Shown here: positions 5,305-10,757 of the stretch, piece after piece | Position numbering within the stretch: the stretch's first letter is position 1 | Layout of the letters: each line of letters begins with the position of its first letter | Assembly: GCA_903856555.1 (NCBI GenBank) | Contig: CAIOCC010000145.1 | Coordinates: 1 to 10,757 of the forward strand | Reading direction: 5' to 3' | Source of the DNA: an uncultured Bacteroidota bacterium | GTDB lineage: Bacteria > Bacteroidota > Bacteroidia > UBA7662 | DNA length: 10,757 nucleotides | Notes under the pieces: model-generated | Databases searched by the model: none | What the model saw: only the letters and a program-made list of their open reading frames with translations | Told to the model about the DNA's origin: nothing | Position numbers and translations under genes: made by a program

Positions 5305-6828
5305 TTAAGAGGCGGGGAGGGCGGCGGCGGCCCGTCGTAGACGGGCAACGCAGGCGCTGCGTCCGCGGAGGCCCATCCACTCAAAAAGGGCAGGGCCCGA
5401 GGCTTGTCCGGTGACGGCCAGTCGCAGGCCCTGGAGCAGGCTGCCCGGAGCGACCCCGTGCCTGGCGGCCACCTCCTTGAACAGGGCCTCCGCCACCGCC
5501 GCCCCCCAAATTTCCTCCGCTGCATCATAACAACCGATTAATTCATCGAGCACGGCCGGAAAGACCCCTCCCCATTTCTTGGCGACCACCGATTCGTCGT
5601 AGGTCGTTGGTTCCTCAAAAAAAGAAGCAACTTCTTTGGCAAAATCCGCCACCAACACCATGCGATCCATCACCAAGGGAATCAACGCCTCTAACACCTC
5701 ATCTTCAACCTCCCATCCTTTGTCTATCAGAAGCTTACGACAAGGCTCCACCAACGAATCCACCGAACAATTCCGCAGGTATTGCTGATTGAACCACTGC
5801 AATTTGGTGAAATCGTAGCGAGCCCCGTGTTTGTTAACACGATCCAAACTAAAAGCCTGAATCAACTCGTCCATCCCAAAAATTTCACGGTTATCCCCGG
5901 GATTCCATCCCAGCAAAGCCAAAAAATTAACATAAGCCTCCGGGAAATAACCGGCCTCTCGGTAACCGGGCGTTTTCTCCCCCGTTTCGGGGTTGGTCCA
6001 CTCGGTTGCATAAAAGGGCAGACCCAAACGATCTCCGTCCCTTTTGGATAATTTGCCATCTCCGTCTGGCTTCAACAGCAAAGGAAGATGCGCAAATTCA
6101 GGCATCGTGTCTAACCAACCAAAGGCCTCGTATAACAATACATGCAGCGGAGTGCTGGGCAACCACTCTTCGCCACGAATTACATGGGTGATTTGCATCA
6201 AACGATCGTCCACCACATTGGCCAAATGATAGGTCGGCATGCCATCGCTCTTGAACAAAACTTTGTCGTCCAATTGCGCGGTCTGCACCACCACCAAACC
6301 CCGGATTCGGTCCTGCACCCGGACCTCTCGACCCCTGGGCATCTTGAATCGTATGACGTAAGGCTCCCCGGCCTCCAAGCGACGGGCCACCTCATCCGAA
6401 GGCAGGCTCAACGAATTTTTCATGCGTACCCTGCTAATCGCATTGTACTGAGGCGATGCAACACCCGATGCCTTGAATTGCTCCCGCATGGTATCCAGCT
6501 CCTCCTCGGTATCAAAGGCATAGTACGCATGCCCCGATTCCACCAATTGCAGAGCGTATTGCCTGTACATGGCCTTGCGTTCGCTCTGACGGTACGGGCC
6601 AAAGGGGCCACCCTTGTGAACGCCCTCGTCAAACTCAATCCCGCACCAGCTCAGCGATTCAATGATGAATTCTTCGGCTCCGGGGACAAAGCGGGTCTGA
6701 TCCGTATCCTCAATCCGTAACACCATTTGCCCGCCCAATTTGCGAACCAACAAATAATTGAACAAAGCAGTCCGAACCCCCCCTGGATGGAGAGGGCCGG
6801 TGGGACTTGGGGCAAAACGAACGCGCAT
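5305..6828 (-). CDS. gltX: Glutamyl-tRNA synthetase
   Basis: The product is 507 residues, the normal length for a bacterial GluRS. It charges tRNA-Glu with glutamate in the cytoplasm. The frame is open upstream, but the ATG at 6828 is chosen because the class I signature starts at once: MRVRFAPSPTG, then HPGG at 14-17 as the HIGH motif, then RTALFNYLL. VLRIEDTDQTR (36-46) and HVIRGEEWLPSTPLH (215-229) are active-site segments. KLSKR (259-263) is the KMSKS loop, followed by a typical RDG. The C-terminal anticodon-binding part has LTG-like AVTGQASGPALFEWM (471-485). It is divergent from the EamA transporter, with 106 bases between the starts, and a TAnnTTTG box sits 26 bases upstream. The enoyl-CoA hydratase follows. 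The C-terminus is alanine- and arginine-rich (ARLRRAAAALPAS), a harmless extension. Whether it also glutamylates tRNA-Gln cannot be judged here. Confidence 0.97.
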   Translation of the reverse strand: MRVRFAPSPTGPLHPGGVRTALFNYLLVRKLGGQMVLRIEDTDQTRFVPGAEEFIIESLSWCGIEFDEGVHKGGPFGPYRQSERKAMYRQYALQLVESGHAYYAFDTEEELDTMREQFKASGVASPQYNAISRVRMKNSLSLPSDEVARRLEAGEPYVIRFKMPRGREVRVQDRIRGLVVVQTAQLDDKVLFKSDGMPTYHLANVVDDRLMQITHVIRGEEWLPSTPLHVLLYEAFGWLDTMPEFAHLPLLLKPDGDGKLSKRDGDRLGLPFYATEWTNPETGEKTPGYREAGYFPEAYVNFLALLGWNPGDNREIFGMDELIQAFSLDRVNKHGARYDFTKLQWFNQQYLRNCSVDSLVEPCRKLLIDKGWEVEDEVLEALIPLVMDRMVLVADFAKEVASFFEEPTTYDESVVAKKWGGVFPAVLDELIGCYDAAEEIWGAAVAEALFKEVAARHGVAPGSLLQGLRLAVTGQASGPALFEWMGLRGRSACVARLRRAAAALPAS

Positions 6829-6934
6829 AAAAGAGTTAGCTAAGAATGAAAGGACAAACTTACTAGGCGTTAACCACGGGAGGCGGGTCCATGGCGACTT
6901 TTGTGTCGCAAAACGACGGCCACTCGTCGAATTC
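6829..6934. other. Divergent promoter region between gltX and the EamA transporter gene
   Basis: This 106-base spacer must hold the promoters of both genes. The minus-strand gltX side has a good TAnnTTTG box (6855-6862). On the transporter side the nearest match is GACTTTTG at 6896-6903, one base from consensus, lying inside a small inverted repeat gcgac-N6-gtcgc (6894-6909). No Shine-Dalgarno is seen for either gene. Confidence 0.5.
6855..6862 (-). promoter_or_regulatory. Bacteroidota-type -7 promoter box for gltX
   Basis: Read on the minus strand this is TAAGTTTG, an exact fit to TAnnTTTG. It lies 26 bases before the gltX ATG, implying a short leader of about 20 bases. The -33 TTG element is not obvious. 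Confidence 0.5.
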
Positions 6935-7843
6935 ATGAAAGAACCAAGTACCTCCACCCCTCAGACCAACGGCGTTGGACCCTTGGCCTATATCATCCTA
7001 GGGGGGCTATCCCTGCTCTGGGGCTCTTCGTTCATCCTCATGAAGCGCATTTTGCCGGCCTTTCCACCGCTCGAACTGGCAACCATGCGCATTGGCATGG
7101 CCGGTCTGGCCATGGTCCCCCTCTGGCTCTGGCATATGCGCCGGGACCATTGGCGCTTGCTGCCCTGGTTTGCGGTGGTCGGTCTGATTGGGAACGGGAT
7201 TCCCGCCTTGCTCTTTGCGGTCGCCCAGACCGGCATCCAAAGCGGAGCGGCCGGCGTTCTCAACGCCCTGACCCCCCTCTTCACCCTGGTGGTGGGTTGG
7301 ACTTTCTTTGGGAGACCCACCCACCGCAGCCAAATTTGGGGACTCCTGCTGGGGCTGGCGGGTGCCTCGCTCCTCATTTTATCCCAACACCGGGTGGCCG
7401 GCTCCGCCCAACCCGCCTTGGCCTTGCTTTTGGTCCTCGCAACTTTTTTTTACGGAATCTCCGTAAACACCGTCGGTCACAAACTGCGGGGCATCACTCC
7501 CTGGCTAACCGCTTCCTTTCCCTTGGTGATCGCCTCGGTGCCAGCCCTCTTGGCCCTGGCCATCCTGGGCGACCCCATGGCCGGCATGAACCGCCCCGGC
7601 GGTATGGAGGCCTTGGGACTTCTGATTTTTTTGTCGCTCGTCAATTCGGCCATTAGTCTGGTCGCCTTCAATTACCTGATCCAATTGGCAGGTCCTCTCT
7701 TTGCGTCCACCACCACCTACTTGATGCCTGTGGTGGCCTTGCTATGGGGTGTCTGGGACGGCGAGTCCCTGCATTTTTATCACGGGGCTGGACTCTTGGC
7801 CATCGTCGCAGGAATTGCGCTGGTGAATCGGCGTACCGCCTAA
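6935..7843 (+). CDS. EamA/DMT-family permease (10 membrane segments)
   Basis: The product is a 302-residue, very hydrophobic inner-membrane protein of the drug/metabolite transporter superfamily, the usual length for two EamA repeats (about 18-150 and 158-298). The first repeat opens with GGLSLLWGSSFILMKR (23-38), the typical GxxWGxxF pattern, then PPLELATMRIG (44-54). It later has GAAGVLNALTPLFTLVVG (104-121) and FGRPTHRSQIWGLLLGLAG. The second repeat has FFYGISVN and ends with LFASTTTYLMPVVALLWG (255-272) and a late GAGLLAIVAGIALVNRR. About ten hydrophobic spans can be counted. Such proteins export or import amino acids, nucleosides or other metabolites; the substrate here is unknown. The ATG at 6935 is preferred to earlier in-frame starts, because the upstream frame overlaps gltX antisense and is hydrophilic. 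It is divergent from gltX and is not followed by a partner gene. Confidence 0.93.
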   Translation: MKEPSTSTPQTNGVGPLAYIILGGLSLLWGSSFILMKRILPAFPPLELATMRIGMAGLAMVPLWLWHMRRDHWRLLPWFAVVGLIGNGIPALLFAVAQTGIQSGAAGVLNALTPLFTLVVGWTFFGRPTHRSQIWGLLLGLAGASLLILSQHRVAGSAQPALALLLVLATFFYGISVNTVGHKLRGITPWLTASFPLVIASVPALLALAILGDPMAGMNRPGGMEALGLLIFLSLVNSAISLVAFNYLIQLAGPLFASTTTYLMPVVALLWGVWDGESLHFYHGAGLLAIVAGIALVNRRTA

Positions 7844-8060
7844 AGAACCCAGCCAAAGGGTGGGGGCCTTCCCATGCCTAAAGAGGAGGCTCTCCCATCG
7901 CCTAAATTCACTTTTGCCTTCGCAAATCACCTTTGCCTTCTTAAATTCGTCTTTGAATAACCCGAACTCGGGCCAATCCCGCTTGCATCACCTCCCGATC
8001 ACCCGCTTGCATCACCCGCTTCGATCCTCTTTGTATTCACTCACGACCTAAACCTACCCC
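7844..8060. other. 217-base repeat-rich spacer upstream of the PA-domain T9SS protein
   Basis: No credible gene is seen; a 63-residue frame at 7860-8051 is low-complexity. The spacer is made of short imperfect direct repeats (listed separately). A small inverted repeat cccg-aact-cggg lies at 7961-7972. No strict TAnnTTTG box is seen; TTTG occurs repeatedly (for example in cacttttg, cacctttg, gtctttg), without the TA. The end of the transporter transcript and the start of the 8061 transcript must both lie here. Confidence 0.6.
7871..8016. repeat. Cluster of imperfect short direct repeats
   Basis: There are three sets. cccatgcctaaa at 7871 recurs as cccatcgcctaaa at 7894. AAAT-pyrimidine-rich-TTTG units start at 7904, 7924 and 7943 (periods 20 and 19), the first two sharing tttgccttc. 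cccgcttgcatcacc occurs exactly at 7978-7992 and 8002-8016 (24-base period). Together they fill most of the spacer. Confidence 0.75.
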
Positions 8061-9872
8061 ATGACGCTTTCGATCCTTCCCAACCTGCGTGGTTCACTTC
8101 GTCCCTCCCCCCTATCCCTAACGGCCCTTGTGATGGTCGCCCTTTGGGGTTTTCTGGGAACAGCTTCGGCCCAAGTCATCCTCTTTGTGTCCCAACCGGC
8201 CTCCATCTCCGGCTCCTACAACTTTGGACCCGGGGACGCTGCCCAAGGCTGGGGTTACAGCTACGACACCGTTCAAGTCCAGGCTCCGTTGGTTCGCGGC
8301 ACCTCTTCCAATGCCGGGGGTGATACCCTGGGCTGCGATACCACCCTCATCAATGCTTCGGCAGTCGCTGGCAAAATCTGCGTACTCTACCGGGGATCCT
8401 GTGAATTCGGGGTCAAAGCCTTGGCCGCCCAAAGGGCCGGCGCCATCGGTTGTATCATCATCAACCACAGTGCCGGGGTTCTCAACATGGGCCCGGGCGG
8501 TGCAGGTGGTTTGGTCACCATTCCCGTCATGCTTGTTTCCAACTCGGACGGCGCACTGATCCGTCAGCGCATGGACAGCGGAGATTCTGTTATTGTTTTC
8601 ATGGGTAACAAAACCGGATACTTCCTCAACGACATCGGAATCGGTAACGGCTCCGTCATTCGTCCGACCGAATTCAGCATCCCTGCCAACCAAGCCCTGA
8701 ATGCCGGTGAATACCTGTTTCGTTTGGGTGCCGCCGTCAAAAACTACGGCCAAAACGCCCAAACCAACCTCGGTCTAAATGTCAAAATCGACTTCACCAA
8801 CCCAGCCGGTGTGACCAACACGGTTTACAACCAAAACGCTACTTTGGCTACCTTGGCCAGCGATTCAACGGATACGCTGCGCACCCCAAACTTTGACCCT
8901 TCCGCCTTTGGCCCAGGTCGTTATAACATCGCCTACACCATCAGCATGCCCTCAGGCACCACCGATCAGTTTCCAGCTGATAATATTGTAAACCAAGGCT
9001 TTGTCATTAATTCCAATATCATCTCCAAGGTCCGTTTGGATTCTTTGGGGAATATGCAATCTTCCGGCGGCATCCGTCCATCGGATGCGACAGCCGGTCC
9101 TTATGATTTTGGTATCTGGTATTATGCCAACAAAGGATCCCGCCTCAAAATCGATTCCATTCGTTTCTCGTTTGTTACCAACCCAGGCAGCAACCTCGTC
9201 AACGAATCGGTCTTGGGCAAAGTCAGCCAGTGGTTGGACCTGAACCAGGATGGCCTGGTGGATGCAGGTGAAATTGTGGACCTGGCGGATGGCATCTACA
9301 CCTACACCGATACATCGGGCAGCAATTCTCAGCGCTCGGTGCAGGTAACCGATATTATCAACAACACGCCGGGAGTGATTCTGGCCGATTCCAGTGTTTA
9401 CCTTTTCTCGGCCTATTACGCTGGCTCTCAGACCACGGTATTCACGAACGTAGATCCGCAGGTTAACTATACCCTGACCCGCGATATCTACCAGCAGTAC
9501 ATTAGCCCTGTCTTCAGCGGCACCTGGAACCCCAACGGATTCGGTCCTAACCAAGTTCCGGCCGTTTCGGCTGTCACCAGCAGTGCCACCGCATCGGTTC
9601 GGGAGAATATTCAGAACACCTTGGAAGTTAGGGCCTTCCCTAACCCTGTTTCGGATCGCCTCCATCTCATGGTTCGCAACGATGGTCCTATTGGAGTTCT
9701 CCAATACAGCATCAGCGATCTCTCCGGTCGTCGCGTAGCATCCGGTACCGAAACGCCCGAAGGTGCAGGTTCGACCCTCACCCTGGGTGTGGCTTCGTTG
9801 GAGCCCGGCATTTATCACTTGCACATCAGCAACGGCAAGCTGGCCCGCACCCTGCGCTTTATCAAGCGCTAA
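8061..9872 (+). CDS. T9SS-exported protein with PA domain and EF-hand-like calcium loop
   Basis: The product is 603 residues. Residues 1-38 are a signal peptide (hydrophobic TALVMVALWGFLG, cleavage near TASAQ). Residues ~70-182 form a protease-associated (PA) domain: KICVLYRGSCEFGVKALAAQ, then the small hydrophobic/Gly-rich core AGAIGCIIINHS, and IPVMLVSNSDGALIRQRM. PA domains usually sit in secreted proteases or cell-surface proteins as substrate- or partner-binding lids, yet no protease domain follows. Residues ~185-320 are beta-rich (VKNYGQNAQTNLGLNVKIDF, adhesion-like). Residues 393-404 read D-x-N-x-D-G-x5-E, a complete EF-hand/dockerin-type calcium loop (DLNQDGLVDAGE). Residues ~520-603 are a type A T9SS sorting domain (VRAFPNPVSDRLHL, EPGIYHLHIS, ending RTLRFIKR). 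I infer a calcium-stabilised cell-surface protein of unknown role. Its last 11 bases overlap the convergent dihydrouridine synthase gene. Confidence 0.9.
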   Translation: MTLSILPNLRGSLRPSPLSLTALVMVALWGFLGTASAQVILFVSQPASISGSYNFGPGDAAQGWGYSYDTVQVQAPLVRGTSSNAGGDTLGCDTTLINASAVAGKICVLYRGSCEFGVKALAAQRAGAIGCIIINHSAGVLNMGPGGAGGLVTIPVMLVSNSDGALIRQRMDSGDSVIVFMGNKTGYFLNDIGIGNGSVIRPTEFSIPANQALNAGEYLFRLGAAVKNYGQNAQTNLGLNVKIDFTNPAGVTNTVYNQNATLATLASDSTDTLRTPNFDPSAFGPGRYNIAYTISMPSGTTDQFPADNIVNQGFVINSNIISKVRLDSLGNMQSSGGIRPSDATAGPYDFGIWYYANKGSRLKIDSIRFSFVTNPGSNLVNESVLGKVSQWLDLNQDGLVDAGEIVDLADGIYTYTDTSGSNSQRSVQVTDIINNTPGVILADSSVYLFSAYYAGSQTTVFTNVDPQVNYTLTRDIYQQYISPVFSGTWNPNGFGPNQVPAVSAVTSSATASVRENIQNTLEVRAFPNPVSDRLHLMVRNDGPIGVLQYSISDLSGRRVASGTETPEGAGSTLTLGVASLEPGIYHLHISNGKLARTLRFIKR

Positions 9873-10757
9873 TCTCGTCGCCCCCCAAGGCGTTGGTGTA
9901 CTGAGATTCGATCAAAGAAAGCAAGTCACGGACCTCATCGGGGTCCATGCTTTGGACCAATTGACTGCGGAATTCTTTGATATGATCAAAGCCCTTGAAG
10001 TAGGGGGCGTAATGCCTTCGCATCTCAAGCAGTCCCAGCTTGGGGCCTTTCCAAACCAGCGAACGTTCCAAGTGTTCGCGACAGGCTGCTAGTCGTTCGG
10101 CAACGGTGGGCGGATCCAAGGTTTGTCCGGTTTGGAGATAATGCTTGATTTCCCTAAAAATCCAGGGGTAACCGATTGCGGCCCTTCCAATCATCAAACC
10201 GTCCACCCCGTATCGCTCGCGGTACAACGCCGCTTTGGCAGGACTGTTGATATCGCCGTTCCCAAAAACCGGAATGTGCATGCGTTGATTGGCTTTGACC
10301 TCGCCAATGAGGGTCCAATCCGCTTCGCCTTTGTACATCTGAACCCGGGTGCGGCCGTGGATTGCAATCGCAGCCACCCCGATGTCTTGCAGGGCTTCGG
10401 CCAGGTAAACAATGTGTTTGGAGTTATCGTCCCATCCCAGTCGGGTCTTGACGGTCAAAGGCTTGGGACTGCGTTTGACCAGTTCCGCTGTTATCTGAAT
10501 GAGCTTGGGCAAATTGCGAAGCATACCGGAACCGGCGTCCTTGCACACCACGTTTTTGACGGGACAACCAAAGTTCAAATCAATCAAATCGGGGTTGACT
10601 TCGGCTACTTTGTCAACGGCCCCCAACATAGGTTCCAATTCGCCCCCAAAGATTTGGATTCCCATCGGGCGTTCCTCGTCGTAGATATCCAATTTTTGGC
10701 GACTCTTGATGGCATCCCGCACCAACCCCTCCGAAGAAATAAACTCGGTGTACATCA
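9862..10757 (-). CDS. dusB: tRNA-dihydrouridine synthase, DusB-like (partial, 5' end beyond right edge)
   Basis: About 298 residues are visible; the frame is open at base 10757. The enzyme uses FMN and NADPH to reduce uridines to dihydrouridine in tRNA. Numbering from the internal Met at 10755, the visible part opens with MYTEFISSEG, normally about residue 35-45 of a Dus protein, so the true start lies outside. The catalytic cysteine is Cys64 in LNFGCPVK, followed by AGSGML. FMN-binding landmarks follow: KTRLGW (Lys103), IHGRT (His133), VFGNGDI (163-169) and GLMIGRAAIGYPWIF (186-200). The C-terminal helical tRNA-binding domain is present (RHYAPYFKG, then a helix ending at the stop), so the 3' end is intact. 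The DusB subgroup is the best fit for GSGML and GRAAIGYPWIF; the exact subfamily is less certain. It is convergent with the T9SS gene. Confidence 0.94.
   Translation of the reverse strand, partial: MYTEFISSEGLVRDAIKSRQKLDIYDEERPMGIQIFGGELEPMLGAVDKVAEVNPDLIDLNFGCPVKNVVCKDAGSGMLRNLPKLIQITAELVKRSPKPLTVKTRLGWDDNSKHIVYLAEALQDIGVAAIAIHGRTRVQMYKGEADWTLIGEVKANQRMHIPVFGNGDINSPAKAALYRERYGVDGLMIGRAAIGYPWIFREIKHYLQTGQTLDPPTVAERLAACREHLERSLVWKGPKLGLLEMRRHYAPYFKGFDHIKEFRSQLVQSMDPDEVRDLLSLIESQYTNALGGDEISA

Noticed and set aside
6758..6934. N-terminal extension of the EamA transporter
   Set aside because: It overlaps gltX antisense, is hydrophilic and basic, and lacks family similarity. The ATG at 6935 matches the family's usual start.
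7961..7972. cccg-aact-cggg hairpin as the terminator of the transporter gene
   Set aside because: The stem has only four pairs, there is no T tract, and it lies more than 110 bases from the stop.
7860..8051. Small 63-residue plus-strand frame before the PA-domain gene
   Set aside because: It is made by the short direct repeats, is Leu/Ser/His-rich low-complexity sequence, and has no initiation signal. A regulatory spacer is more likely.
8118..9824. Two long minus-strand frames (8118-8762 and 8952-9824)
   Set aside because: Both are antisense to the PA-domain T9SS protein and carry no motif.

Overview
The window looks like a piece of a Bacteroidota chromosome. Two proteins end in the type A C-terminal sorting domain of the type IX secretion system (T9SS), which is restricted to that phylum. 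None of the gene starts has a visible Shine-Dalgarno sequence, which is normal there, and the gltX upstream region carries a TAnnTTTG promoter box. The regulator belongs to the NrtR-like Nudix group that controls sugar genes in Bacteroidota. Base composition is GC-rich for the phylum, so a free-living environmental member is plausible. The genus cannot be told from this sequence.

Left part (1-4247, all minus strand): a compact glycan-type locus. In transcription order it has a T9SS-exported protein with three 114-residue carbohydrate-binding-like modules, a NrtR-like Nudix regulator whose Nudix box has lost its catalytic glutamates, a secreted clan GH-A glycoside hydrolase, and the start of an exported, probably outer-membrane beta-barrel protein that runs off the left edge. 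The last three are separated by only 13 and 21 bases and are probably one transcript. There is no SusC/SusD pair inside the window, so if this is a glycan utilisation locus it is an atypical one.

Middle (4441-6828, minus strand): glutamyl-tRNA synthetase (gltX) followed by an enoyl-CoA hydratase of the crotonase family. These are housekeeping genes, with a strong stem-loop after the hydratase. An EamA-family transporter (6935-7843) is divergent from gltX.

Right part: a 217-base spacer full of imperfect short direct repeats precedes a second T9SS-exported protein with a PA domain and an EF-hand-like loop (8061-9872). Its stop codon overlaps by 11 bases the 3' end of a convergent tRNA-dihydrouridine synthase gene that leaves the right edge.

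The most interesting part is the regulator-hydrolase-barrel operon next to the triple-module surface protein. A reasonable hypothesis is a small sugar-sensing system in which the surface protein captures a glycan, the hydrolase trims it, the barrel passes products, and the Nudix protein senses a sugar intermediate. No mobile elements, RNA genes or CRISPR arrays were recognised. No gene-free stretch exceeds 300 bases.
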